Of a DNA stretch of 64,000 nucleotides, positions 1 to 8,711 are shown piece by piece. The notes beneath the pieces were generated by a model. It made no database searches and was not told the origin of the DNA. It worked only from the letters and a program-made list of their open reading frames with translations. Source of the DNA: an uncultured bacterium (GTDB taxonomy: Bacteria; Cyanobacteriota; Vampirovibrionia; Gastranaerophilales; Gastranaerophilaceae); contig CASFCQ010000001.1 in the NCBI GenBank assembly GCA_949293185.1, forward strand, positions 33,906-97,905, in the 5' to 3' direction. Both the position numbers and the translations under genes were made by a program. The first letter of the stretch is position 1. Every line of letters begins with the position of its first letter.

Positions 1-1
1 T

Positions 2-106
2 CAGGACGGTCAAACTCCGCAGGAAATGATTAAGTATGCCGATGATTGTCTTTATATCGCAAAAGAAAACGGCAGAAATCAGGTAGGCAGAAAGCCTAAA
101 AATTAA
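2..106 (+). CDS. C-terminal end of a GGDEF (diguanylate cyclase) protein, truncated by the window edge
   Basis: Only the last 34 codons lie in the window, read from base 2 and ending with TAA at 104-106. They contain the sequence ADDCLYIAKENGRNQV, which matches the conserved end of GGDEF domains (AD-x-ALY-x-AK-x-x-GRN). The family makes cyclic di-GMP from two GTP in the cytoplasm. The catalytic GGDEF motif itself is upstream of the window, so activity and sensor domain cannot be judged. The gene is convergent with the next one and their 3' ends overlap by 11 bases. Identification of the domain end is confident; the full protein is unknown. Confidence 0.85.
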   Translation, partial: QDGQTPQEMIKYADDCLYIAKENGRNQVGRKPKN

Positions 107-473
107 CAAATCTGAATAGCTTTTTTATAACACCCTTCAGACCCGTATCATAAGATATCGGGTCTTCCTGATAATAAGGCTTGTATGCATCGATGATATT
201 TTGCGGCAGCGGATTTCCGTCTTTAAATGTAAAAGCAATTAATTCCAGCAGTTCAACCTGCTGGTCGTTGTAATCAATATCTTTTGCTTTTATATCTTCA
301 TCCGCCTCATAATGACATAATGCATGCCAGGCTGCATGGATTGAAGGGTCTTCACATCCCTTAGGAAAGAGCAAAAGACCCTTTTTTACACTTATTTTTT
401 CGGTTAATACCGCAATAATAATATTTCCGACAAATTGCCGTTGTTTTACTATATCAACACTGCTGTCTTGCAT
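96..473 (-). CDS. Hypothetical protein, 125 aa, downstream of a BlaI-like repressor
   Basis: This 125-residue soluble protein has no signal peptide or membrane segment, and I do not recognise its family. It is acidic in the middle (EADEDIKAKDIDYND) and basic at the end (KGVIKKLFRF). Its ATG lies inside the 3' end of the upstream BlaI-like gene (25-base overlap), so the two are probably cotranscribed and translationally coupled. No strong Shine-Dalgarno precedes the start. The overlap suggests it works with the repressor or is controlled by it, but function is not inferable. The 3' end overlaps the GGDEF gene tail by 11 bases on the opposite strand. Confidence 0.7.
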   Translation of the reverse strand: MQDSSVDIVKQRQFVGNIIIAVLTEKISVKKGLLLFPKGCEDPSIHAAWHALCHYEADEDIKAKDIDYNDQQVELLELIAFTFKDGNPLPQNIIDAYKPYYQEDPISYDTGLKGVIKKLFRFVNF

Positions 474-817
474 TCTTTTTGAAGAGAACTCATGCTTGTA
501 ATTGTTCTTACAAGGGAATCCATATCATTGTTAAAATACTGGCTTGCAAGTTTTTTAATGGCTTCTTGTGCCATTTCATCGCGGGAAGAAACTGTTTTGT
601 AAAAGAATTTTTTACCCTGTTTGTATCTGACAAGCATGTTTTTTTCTACTAATCTATCCATAACCGTTTTTACGGTGGTATATGCACGTGATACAGAAGA
701 ATTTCTGTTAATTATCTCCTGCACCTCTGTTACAGAAACATCAGAACTTTCAATTTCTTCAAGCATCCAAATAGTTTTCAAAATTTCATTTTCGAGGCTT
801 CCGTGTGTATAATTCAT
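449..817 (-). CDS. BlaI/MecI/CopY-family transcriptional repressor
   Basis: This is a winged-helix repressor of the penicillinase-repressor (BlaI/MecI/CopY) family, 122 aa with the start used here. The family signature is visible: LENEILKTIWMLEE, then VTEVQEIIN (helix-turn), SRAYTTVKTVMDRLVEKNML (recognition helix and wing) and KFFYKTV. A longer frame begins at base 835, but the ATG at 817 has a good AAGGA site six bases upstream, so I prefer it. In known systems such repressors are cleaved by a BlaR1-type membrane protease or respond to metal. No BlaR1 or beta-lactamase gene is adjacent here; the only operon partner is the overlapping 125-aa hypothetical. Confidence 0.88.
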   Translation of the reverse strand: MNYTHGSLENEILKTIWMLEEIESSDVSVTEVQEIINRNSSVSRAYTTVKTVMDRLVEKNMLVRYKQGKKFFYKTVSSRDEMAQEAIKKLASQYFNNDMDSLVRTITSMSSLQKECKTAVLI

Positions 818-927
818 TGTTATTCCTTTTTTCATAATTATAGCGACTACTCCTATCGTAATATAAAAGTAAATAAATTAAAATAAAAAAATATAAAAAT
901 TTCTGTATTTTTTCTAAATTAATTCAC

Positions 928-1152
928 TTACATTTTTTCTAAATCAAGTTCTATTTTTTCGTATCCGTCACCAAGACGTATTACATTTGAATTGTCAACA
1001 GCCTCTTTAGTGCTGCCGCCTGTAAAATCACTGCTGTGTATGACAATACCGCTTTGCATGTTTACAACATGACGGTTATTTGTACTGCATCCGTATAAAA
1101 TAACAGCCAGAGCACAAATTATACAAATTAAAAAATAATTTGAAAGTTTCAT
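928..1152 (-). CDS. Small predicted lipoprotein, 74 aa
   Basis: From the ATG at 1152 (AGGAG six bases upstream) the protein reads MKLSNYFLICIICALAVILYGC, a hydrophobic signal peptide ending in a lipobox-like YGC, so Cys22 is the probable lipidation site. The mature part of about 53 residues is hydrophilic (SSDFTGGSTKEAVDNSNV) and has no family I recognise. The frame extends upstream to 1230, but that part lacks a ribosome site and would bury the signal peptide. It sits alone between two same-strand genes with AT-rich gaps on both sides. It is likely anchored in the envelope; its role is unknown. Confidence 0.7.
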   Translation of the reverse strand: MKLSNYFLICIICALAVILYGCSTNNRHVVNMQSGIVIHSSDFTGGSTKEAVDNSNVIRLGDGYEKIELDLEKM

Positions 1153-1305
1153 TGTTGCTCCTTGTTCTATAATAAACACAAATAGCGGGATATTACATTT
1201 GGTGAATTTACTACTACTATTATAGCACACGCAGTATAAATGTGCTATATTTTATAAAAAAATCACAATAATTATATATCAATAATGTAACATATATTCA
1301 AATAC

Positions 1306-2910
1306 TCACGGCAAAATAAGCAATATAATTTTTCCCGCGGTATATAATAAATATCCCACAAGAAAAATGCCTAAAATCAGTCTTGTAATAATGAACCAAA
1401 CCAGCCATTGCTTATCTTTCACAAATAAAGCAATAATAAATTTTTGAATTTGATTGAAGTCATTTGACAGTTGACCTACGCTAACATTTTTACCATTAAA
1501 CTTATCAGCCAAAAAACGCACAAATTCGCCGGGTTCAATACATTCTTTTTGAGCGGCTTCACAACTTTTTATTACATATTCACGTGTATTTTCTTTATCG
1601 AAATTTATAAAGTAAAAATAACAACATTGTTCTAAAACTTCATAGCTGTTATCTGCTGAATTTCTTATATTATCGAGAATTTCTTTTGCAAATTCACTTT
1701 GGTTTAATTCAATACAACAGCTCAAAGCAATAGTATGCATAATATTTTTGGAAAATTCATCAGACAATTCCTGATATGCTTCCAAAACCTGCTTGTATTT
1801 TCCCATCTCATATAACGCACAAATTTTGTATATAACGGTTGTATTATACAAATATGACGATTCCGGTATTTTTTTTAAATACCCAAAAGCTTTTTTGTAT
1901 TTTTTTGTATAATAGAAAACAAGCCCTTGAGCAGCATAGGTTTCTAAATCCTCAGGGTATTTTTCCTTCATCAAGCCAGCATATCTTTGAGTAGTCTTTA
2001 CGTCTGTTTCTATTAAGCTGTGTACAATAAAATAATACATATAACTTTCTGCGGAATCAAACCCTATTGCTTTTTGAAAATTTTCCACGACACGAGAATT
2101 CTCTTTCAATCCCCAAAGAGCATATCCCATACGCCTGTAGCCCTCACCGTATCCGGAATCCAAATCAATCATTTTTTGAGCATAAATACGTGACTGTTCG
2201 TAATTTTCAAGTATATAATATATCCTTGAAACTTCTTCATAGATATAAATATCTGATTTATATCCGAGTTCTTCTCCATGCAAAATAAATTCGAGTGCAA
2301 GTTCGTATTTTTCCTGCTTTGAATACACTGCTCCTATATAAATATTAATATCAGGGTCATCAGGCTTTATTTCATATGCCTTTATAAAAAAAGTCAAAGC
2401 TGTCTCGTAATCTTCGTAATAATGATAAATAAGTCCGAGATTAACAAACAACCAGATGTTTTCATATTTTTCAGCCAGCAAAGTTTCGTATATTTCTTTT
2501 GCGTAGCTTTTGTAACCTGAATAATAGTAAGCATCCGCTATGTGCTGCTGAAGTTTATGTTTATCAAAATCGTTAAAGGATTTTGATTCTTCTATTTTTA
2601 ACAATGTTTGTAAACAACTCAGACATTTAGCGTAATCTTCAAGAATATAACATACATGTGCACATTCATACAGTGCATAAATATTTTGAGGGTCTTTTTT
2701 TAAAGCCATTTCTAATAGCATTACAGATTTTTCGTAATCTTTTTTGCTGCAAAATTTAATACCCTCGTCAATCATTTGTATAACAGAGTAATTTTCATAT
2801 TTTTCTGCAAAGTTTTTATCAACTGGTTTAAAAGGTTCTATCTCCTGCCTTTTTCTTATGTTATCCAGAAAAGATTTAGCTTTTTGTTTGTTAATTTCGT
2901 GTTCATTCAT
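1306..2910 (-). CDS. TPR-repeat protein with C-terminal membrane segment
   Basis: This 534-aa protein is dominated by tetratricopeptide repeats from about residue 45 to 380, with motifs such as KKDYEKSVMLLEMALKKDP, EDYETALTFFIKAYEIKPDD and EKYELALEFILHGEELGY at 34-residue spacing. TPR arrays mediate protein-protein contacts. The last 35 residues (from WLVWFIITRLILGIF) form a hydrophobic anchor, so the TPR part probably faces the cytoplasm as a tail-anchored scaffold. There is no signal peptide at the N-terminus, which is rich in Lys and Glu. It is a single-gene unit, divergent from adenine deaminase across a 109-base gap. The partner is unknown. Confidence 0.85.
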   Translation of the reverse strand: MNEHEINKQKAKSFLDNIRKRQEIEPFKPVDKNFAEKYENYSVIQMIDEGIKFCSKKDYEKSVMLLEMALKKDPQNIYALYECAHVCYILEDYAKCLSCLQTLLKIEESKSFNDFDKHKLQQHIADAYYYSGYKSYAKEIYETLLAEKYENIWLFVNLGLIYHYYEDYETALTFFIKAYEIKPDDPDINIYIGAVYSKQEKYELALEFILHGEELGYKSDIYIYEEVSRIYYILENYEQSRIYAQKMIDLDSGYGEGYRRMGYALWGLKENSRVVENFQKAIGFDSAESYMYYFIVHSLIETDVKTTQRYAGLMKEKYPEDLETYAAQGLVFYYTKKYKKAFGYLKKIPESSYLYNTTVIYKICALYEMGKYKQVLEAYQELSDEFSKNIMHTIALSCCIELNQSEFAKEILDNIRNSADNSYEVLEQCCYFYFINFDKENTREYVIKSCEAAQKECIEPGEFVRFLADKFNGKNVSVGQLSNDFNQIQKFIIALFVKDKQWLVWFIITRLILGIFLVGYLLYTAGKIILLILP

Positions 2911-3019
2911 TAATTTTATATTAATAAATTTTTAAATTTTGTCTACTTCGTTGCACTAAATATTGAATATATGTGTATAATAGAAAAAATCACCCGACAC
3001 AATTAAACAGGAGTTCAAC

Positions 3020-4771
3020 TTGGACAGATTTGATATATTTGAAACAAAAGTAAATACACAGACAGAAGATATTATAAAAACCGCAAAGGGAGAAATTCCG
3101 GCTGATTTGGTTATAAAAAACGCACAGCTTATAAATGTGCTTTCTGAAGAAATTTATGATGCGGATATTGCTGTTTCTAACGGTATTATTGCAGGTGTAG
3201 GCAAAGGATATACCGGTAAAAAAGAAATAGATGTTGATGGTGCATATGTATCACCATCCTTTATAGACGGGCATGTGCATCTGGAAAGCTCTATGCTTAT
3301 GCCTTCCGAATTTGCTAAACTTGTTGTCCCTTCAGGTACAACGACTGTTATTGCTGACCCGCATGAAATATCTAATGTAATGGGGCTTCAGGGCATAAGC
3401 TTTATGAGAGAAGCCAGTAAAAAGCTTCCTCTTGATGTATACATGACACTTCCTTCTTGTGTGCCGGCAACAGATTTAGAAACTTCCGGAGTTGATTTAA
3501 ACAGCTATGATCTTGCTTTATTGATTGATGCTCCGTGGGTTCTCGGAATAGCAGAGATGATGAATTTTCCGGGAGTAATAAGTTGTGACAGTAATGTCTT
3601 AAGCAAAATACAGCTTGGACTGGAAAAGCATAAATGTGTAGACGGACACGCTCCTCATTTAAAAGGTAAAGATTTATGCGCTTATGTTGCTTCCGGTGTA
3701 CATTCTGACCATGAATGTACAACAGTAGAAGAAGCCATTGAAAAACTAAGGCTCGGGATGTATTTGATGGTTAGAGAAGCAACGGGAGCAAGGGATTTAG
3801 AACCGTTAATTCCTGTTTTGAAAAAGTATAATACCCGTAAATGTATGTTTGTTACTGATGACAGACACCCAAAACACCTTGCCAAGCATATTTCACGAAT
3901 GGTTAAAAAAGCTGTTAAAAGCGGTGTTAATCCGATAAAAGCAATACAAATGGCAAGCCTTAATACTGCGGAATATTTTAAACTGCCTAATCTAGGGGCA
4001 ATTGCACCGGGATATAAAGCCGATATGCTTGTTTTAAAAGATCTTATAAATTTTGAACCGGCAATGGTTTTTAAAAACGGTTGCTTAACTGCGCAAGACG
4101 GTAAAATGCTTGTTGATACAGACATATTGAAAGCTCCGCCGTTAAGAGGTTCAGTGAATATTAAATATCTCTATAAGGAAGACTTTCAAATTAAAATTCC
4201 GACAGGCAAGGATAAAGTAAAAACCATAAATGTTATACCCAAACAGCTTATAACTAAAAGAACTGATGAAAAAATCCTTGTAAAGAACGGATTGGCTGTA
4301 TCAGATGTTGAAAATGATATTTTGAAAATAGCTGTTATTGAACGTCACAAAGCTACCGGAAATATAGGACTGGGGTTTGTGAGAGGTTTCGGGTTAAAAT
4401 CTGGCGCAATTGCTTCTACAGTAGCACATGATTCACATAATATGATTGTTATTGGAACAAATGATGATGATATGTATTATGCTGCTGTGGAAATTGTAAA
4501 GTCTCAGGGCGGAAAAATTATTGTGGAAAATGGTAAAACCCTTGCACATCTTAAACTTCCTATAGCAGGGCTTATGTCGGACAAAACAGCGGAAGAAGTT
4601 CAGCAAAATATAAAAGAGCTGGAAACTGCTGCAAAAAATATAGGCTGTCAGATGGAAGACCCGTTTATGAGCATGGCTTTTTTATCGCTGTCTGTTATTC
4701 CTGAACTTAAAATTACGGACAAAGGTCTTATTGATGTGAATACGTTTAAAGTGACTGAGTTATTTGTATAA
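3020..4771 (+). CDS. ade: Adenine deaminase
   Basis: Converts adenine to hypoxanthine and ammonia in purine salvage; cytoplasmic. At 583 aa it is the usual length of the bacterial Ade family in the amidohydrolase superfamily. The metal-site signature SFIDGHVHLESSM is near residue 80, followed by VIADPHEISNVMG, DGHAPHLKGKDL and SGVHSDHECT, then the Asp-containing VTDDRHP. The C-terminal domain carries GLGFVRGFGLKSGAIASTVA and HDSHNMIVIGTN, both typical of Ade. The start is TTG at 3020 with CAGGAG six bases upstream; no better ATG exists. It is monocistronic, divergent from the TPR gene. Assignment is confident. Confidence 0.96.
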   Translation: MDRFDIFETKVNTQTEDIIKTAKGEIPADLVIKNAQLINVLSEEIYDADIAVSNGIIAGVGKGYTGKKEIDVDGAYVSPSFIDGHVHLESSMLMPSEFAKLVVPSGTTTVIADPHEISNVMGLQGISFMREASKKLPLDVYMTLPSCVPATDLETSGVDLNSYDLALLIDAPWVLGIAEMMNFPGVISCDSNVLSKIQLGLEKHKCVDGHAPHLKGKDLCAYVASGVHSDHECTTVEEAIEKLRLGMYLMVREATGARDLEPLIPVLKKYNTRKCMFVTDDRHPKHLAKHISRMVKKAVKSGVNPIKAIQMASLNTAEYFKLPNLGAIAPGYKADMLVLKDLINFEPAMVFKNGCLTAQDGKMLVDTDILKAPPLRGSVNIKYLYKEDFQIKIPTGKDKVKTINVIPKQLITKRTDEKILVKNGLAVSDVENDILKIAVIERHKATGNIGLGFVRGFGLKSGAIASTVAHDSHNMIVIGTNDDDMYYAAVEIVKSQGGKIIVENGKTLAHLKLPIAGLMSDKTAEEVQQNIKELETAAKNIGCQMEDPFMSMAFLSLSVIPELKITDKGLIDVNTFKVTELFV

Positions 4772-4869
4772 TATTAAGTTGGATATCTTATATAGTAATT
4801 TGTGGAATTTAGGCAATTTTTTTGTGCAAAATGTTTTTATTTATATATAGGATACTTTAAGGGAATATT

Positions 4870-5718
4870 ATGTCGGAATATAGCATGGGGTTAAATAGTT
4901 TAAATATGAACTACCTTTCTGCCTTAAACTCGGGCGGAACAGAGTCATTTACTCCGAACTGGGGCTCTTTTGATACCGGCTTTATTGGCATGCCTAATTT
5001 GTATTCTACATCAGGTCTGTTTCAGACAGGTACAACAGGTTTTATAATGCCTGAGTTTTCTACTTTTTCTCCTTTTGGCTGTTTTGATCCGTTTGGAATT
5101 TCAACACCCGGATTTAATTATATGCAGGAATTTTTTGAGGCACAACAGCAGCAAAATATGATATCAAAAATGTGGAGCGGCTTTATGGACCTTGTAAAAA
5201 ATTATAAAATGCCTCAGTTTAACTTTAACTTTAGTTCGACTTCGACAGGAGCGACCCCATCAGGTTATGGAAACTATAACCAAAAAGCCACCGACCTGTA
5301 TAAAGGAACGGCTGATGATTTGAATAAACATCTCAAAGGTGTGCTTGCCGGTAAGGGAGCAAAACTGATAGAGCTGCAAAATAAATACGGAATAAGTGCT
5401 GCATTGCTTGCAGCCATTGTAAATACCGAAAGCAAACATGGAAGAAGCGACGCTGCACTAAACCTAAACAATGTTGCCGGTATTATGAGTGCATCAAGCA
5501 ACTTTACGAAACTTGCAAAATTCGATAGCGTAGATGATTGTCTAGAGGCACTGGCTAAAAACCTTAAAAATAATTATGTCGATGAGGGACTTGTTACAAT
5601 ATCACAGATTCATGAAAAATACTGCCCGATAGGTGCAGGCAACGACCCCAAGGGAATGAACGGAAATTGGGGACAAACAGTGTCCAGTCTGACTGATAAA
5701 TATAATAATCTGGCTTGA
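4870..5718 (+). CDS. Glucosaminidase/lysozyme-like peptidoglycan hydrolase with low-complexity N-terminus
   Basis: 282 aa. Residues 1-110 are rich in Phe, Gly, Ser and Thr and look disordered. Residues 155-282 resemble the endo-beta-N-acetylglucosaminidase fold: YGISAALLAAIVNTESKHG provides the catalytic Glu context, NLNNVAGIM matches the family's N-N-L/V-x-G-I pattern, and HEKYCPIGAGNDPKGMN then WGQTVSSL match the C-terminal end. It would cleave glycan strands. No classical signal peptide is seen, so export would need another route, for example through the flagellar apparatus or lysis. It ends seven bases from the convergent XRE gene. The fold is likely; the substrate is inferred. Confidence 0.75.
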   Translation: MSEYSMGLNSLNMNYLSALNSGGTESFTPNWGSFDTGFIGMPNLYSTSGLFQTGTTGFIMPEFSTFSPFGCFDPFGISTPGFNYMQEFFEAQQQQNMISKMWSGFMDLVKNYKMPQFNFNFSSTSTGATPSGYGNYNQKATDLYKGTADDLNKHLKGVLAGKGAKLIELQNKYGISAALLAAIVNTESKHGRSDAALNLNNVAGIMSASSNFTKLAKFDSVDDCLEALAKNLKNNYVDEGLVTISQIHEKYCPIGAGNDPKGMNGNWGQTVSSLTDKYNNLA

Positions 5719-5725
5719 AGTATCA

Positions 5726-6154
5726 TTATCCTTTAATTTGATATGGACATTTTGTACATCTTGCCTTTGGTACAAGAATAAGGTTATCCTCAAGGTCGTA
5801 CATCTTGGCTATTCTTGTCACAAGCTTTGAGCCGCAAACAGGACATTCTAAATCTGCAATGTCATGAGCCAGTATTTTCGTTTTTATATATAAACTTGCT
5901 TCATTGTCCGGCAACAAAGAAAGATTCGGGTGTTTTTCGTACTTTTTTATGTCTGCCGGATTAAGTTTTAATCCTCTGGCAAGCTTCTGTCTGATTGTGG
6001 AAGCAAGAAACAGCTCCTGCCCTGATTCTATATCTTCTATGGTTTTTAAAGACAGAGCTGACTTTTTAGCCAGCCCTGTCTGTGACAAACCGAGTTTTTC
6101 TCTTGTTTCGGAAACAAATTGTGCTAACGCTTTTTCAGTCTGTTCTTCTGTCAT
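5726..6154 (-). CDS. XRE-type helix-turn-helix protein with C-terminal zinc ribbon
   Basis: 142 aa with two parts. Residues 14-70 form a Cro/C1-type HTH (REKLGLSQTGLAKKSALSLKTIEDIESGQ). Residues 100-142 hold CPVCGSKL and RCTKCPYQIKG, a CxxC...CxxC zinc-ribbon pair separated by about 26 residues. It is likely a DNA-binding regulator or adaptor. It starts only four bases after secF, so it sits in the secD-secF operon. The coupling to protein export genes may be only positional; no sequence feature links it to Sec function. Confidence 0.82.
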   Translation of the reverse strand: MTEEQTEKALAQFVSETREKLGLSQTGLAKKSALSLKTIEDIESGQELFLASTIRQKLARGLKLNPADIKKYEKHPNLSLLPDNEASLYIKTKILAHDIADLECPVCGSKLVTRIAKMYDLEDNLILVPKARCTKCPYQIKG

Positions 6155-6158
6155 TAAC

Positions 6159-7175
6159 TTATACCTTTAGCGCTTCGCCTTTTTTTGATGCTGTAGATTT
6201 TTGACTTTCTTTGTGTTCTCTCCACCAGTCAAGAAGTGTGGAAGCAAAGAAAATACTTGAATATGTACCGATTGCAATACCGACAATCATTGCAAGCACG
6301 AATTCTTTTGTTGTTTCTCCGCCAAAGAAATACAATGCCAGCAAAGTAATCAAAGTTGTCAAAGAAGTGTTGATACTTCTTGCCAGAGTCTGGTTTACAC
6401 TTGCATTGACAATCTCTGGAAAGGTTGCTTTCTTAGCCAGAAATCTGGAATTTTCTCTGATTCTGTCAAATACAACGATTGTGTCATGGTTTGAAAAACC
6501 TATTACTGTAAGTACGGCGGTTATGAACAATGCGTCTATGTGCACATCAAAGAATATACCTAAGATTGCAAAAAATCCGAGTACAAAAAACGCATCGTGT
6601 GCCAGTGATATCAATGCTATAACCGCATAATCAACCTGAAATCTGAAAGACAGATAAACAACAATGCCCAAAAACGCAAGAGCAAGCGCATACATTGAGT
6701 TTACAAACAACTCTTTACCCAGAGATGGTCCGATTGAACTTACCTGTACAAGCTCTGCTTCCGGATAATCTGCCTTAACTACATCGGCAATTTTTTGTTC
6801 AGATGTTTTATCGTTGCTTTTGAATGCTGTTTTTACAGAAATGACTGTAGAAGGTTTGATATTTTCAGCTTTAGAAATTGTGTTATTTGATTTTAACACC
6901 TGAATAACAGGATTTTCGATTCCAGCTTTATTCAGCTTGTCTCTGAGAACTTCAACCTCATCATTAGATACGTCTTTAGTAACAGAATACTGTGTGATTG
7001 TACCGCCGGTAAAGTCAATACCTACCTTAACCGGTAAATGCTGCGGGGAATTTATCATAAGATATCCCATTGCGATGATGCCCGGAACTATTAAAAGCAG
7101 TGACAGCCCGAACCAGACCCATCTGTATTTTACGACATCAATCCATTTATGTTGATGTAAAACTGTTTCACTCAT
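6159..7175 (-). CDS. secF: Protein translocase subunit SecF
   Basis: SecF (338 aa) works with SecD and YajC to pull preproteins through SecYEG using the proton motive force. Six membrane segments are apparent. The first (WVWFGLSLLLIVPGIIAMGYL) precedes a periplasmic domain with GIDFTGGT. The family signature VIGFSNHDTIVVFDRIREN is present near residue 225. The C-terminus is basic and cytoplasmic (HKESQKSTASKKGEALKV). It lies 22 bases downstream of secD in the normal order and is followed after four bases by the XRE/zinc-ribbon gene. Confident. Confidence 0.96.
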   Translation of the reverse strand: MSETVLHQHKWIDVVKYRWVWFGLSLLLIVPGIIAMGYLMINSPQHLPVKVGIDFTGGTITQYSVTKDVSNDEVEVLRDKLNKAGIENPVIQVLKSNNTISKAENIKPSTVISVKTAFKSNDKTSEQKIADVVKADYPEAELVQVSSIGPSLGKELFVNSMYALALAFLGIVVYLSFRFQVDYAVIALISLAHDAFFVLGFFAILGIFFDVHIDALFITAVLTVIGFSNHDTIVVFDRIRENSRFLAKKATFPEIVNASVNQTLARSINTSLTTLITLLALYFFGGETTKEFVLAMIVGIAIGTYSSIFFASTLLDWWREHKESQKSTASKKGEALKV

Positions 7176-7197
7176 TATAATTTCTCCTTAAAATTCC

Positions 7198-8508
7198 TTA
7201 GTCTAAAATACCGAATTTAGCTTTTTCTTTCTTGGTTTCGGTAGCTTCGTAAGCCACGCCGATTTCGGATTGTTTGATACCGAACCAGCCCGGATGTTTT
7301 AATTGACCTGCGCCGAATAACAGGTGCATAAAGTTTTTGGTTACGGTGATTGCCGTAAACATACTGATTAAAACACCGATGATAAGAGTTAAAGCAAAAC
7401 CTTTAACAATGCTTGTTCCTAAGAAATACAAGATTACACAGGTAATGATTGTAGTCATATTTGAGTCGAAAATACTTGTAAACGCTCTGTCAAAACCCGC
7501 GTTAATCGCTGTGAACAGTGTTCTGCCTGCTTTTAATTCTTCTTTTGTTCTTTCAAAAATAAGAATGTTTGCATCAACAGCCATACCTATACTCAAAATG
7601 AAACCAGCAATACCTGCAAGAGTAAGTGTTACGGGAACTATCTTGAACACTGCAAATACGAGCAGTGAATAAATAATCAATGCTATGTCAGCAACAAAAC
7701 CAGGCAAGCGGTAATACAGCAGCATAAATATCATAACAAGTCCGATACCGATGATACCGGCTGTTTTACTTTTTGCGATACTGTCAGCTCCGAGTGTCGG
7801 ACCAACTAAGCTTTCTTCAATGATTTTAGCAGGAACTGGAAGAGCACCGGCATTGAGCAGGTCAACCATTTTCTTAGCTTCTTCATAAGCAAAACCGCTG
7901 TCACCGCCGGAAATCTGAGCGTGACCGCCTAAGATAGGTTCTTGAATAACCGGAGCTGATTGTAGTTCTCCGTTAAAGAAGATTGCCATCGGCTTTCCGA
8001 CTAATTGTTGGGTTAACTCTCCGAATTTTTTTGTACCTTTATCATTAAATTCAAGTGCAACAACCCACTGTCCGCCAGGGTTTGTTGAAATTAACGCTTT
8101 TCTTACGTCTTTACCTGTCAAACCGGTAGGCAGCCAGCCAGTTGCACCGTATTGGTTGTCTAACGGTTTTTTAAATTCCAGTTCTGCTGTTTCGCCTAAA
8201 AATTCTTTTGCTTTTGCAGGATCTGAAATGTTCGGAATTTCTACAAGCAAACGTTTTTCACCGTTTTGTTGAACAACAGTTTCTGCTACACCGAGAGCGT
8301 TAACTCTGTTTTCAATAGCAAACTGCAAACTGCTCATCATATCGGGTGTGATTTTTGCAATAGTGTCAGTAGTTTGTGCTTCGAGCACGATTCTTGAACC
8401 TCCAACAAGGTCTAAGCCGAGTTTGGTAGGTTTTTTGATGATTATAACGACTGCTGCTATAGCAAGTGCGATAATCAACCAAAACATCAGTAATTTTTTG
8501 TTTTTCAT
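7198..8508 (-). CDS. secD: Protein translocase subunit SecD
   Basis: SecD (436 aa) is an inner-membrane translocase accessory protein. The N-terminal membrane segment (LMFWLIIALAIAAVVIII) is followed by GLDLVGGSRIVLEA, the SecD P1 start. The membrane domain has GMAVDANILIFERTKEEL, the diagnostic SecD motif, near residue 315. The length fits the short SecD form seen in cyanobacteria-like and Gram-positive bacteria. The ATG at 8508 has an AGAGG seven bases upstream. First gene of a secD-secF-XRE operon, divergent from the protease-like gene at 8712. Confidence 0.96.
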   Translation of the reverse strand: MKNKKLLMFWLIIALAIAAVVIIIKKPTKLGLDLVGGSRIVLEAQTTDTIAKITPDMMSSLQFAIENRVNALGVAETVVQQNGEKRLLVEIPNISDPAKAKEFLGETAELEFKKPLDNQYGATGWLPTGLTGKDVRKALISTNPGGQWVVALEFNDKGTKKFGELTQQLVGKPMAIFFNGELQSAPVIQEPILGGHAQISGGDSGFAYEEAKKMVDLLNAGALPVPAKIIEESLVGPTLGADSIAKSKTAGIIGIGLVMIFMLLYYRLPGFVADIALIIYSLLVFAVFKIVPVTLTLAGIAGFILSIGMAVDANILIFERTKEELKAGRTLFTAINAGFDRAFTSIFDSNMTTIITCVILYFLGTSIVKGFALTLIIGVLISMFTAITVTKNFMHLLFGAGQLKHPGWFGIKQSEIGVAYEATETKKEKAKFGILD

Positions 8509-8711
8509 CTTTAGCCTCTCTATACCCCTAATTTATTGCTATAAATTAATAAGTCGATACTATAAATAACTTTATTATTTTAACAAAAAAACAAACTATA
8601 ACACATAAAATTCTGTAAAATTAGCCCTGTCGTCGTAATTCTTATTAATATTTGTTACAATTACACTTATAATATATAAATTTTATGCAAATTTTGTCGA
8701 TATAACATAAT

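Noticed and set aside
449..835. Beta-lactam resistance locus suggested by the BlaI-like repressor
   Set aside because: No beta-lactamase, BlaR1 protease or PBP gene is adjacent; the partner gene is a hypothetical protein.
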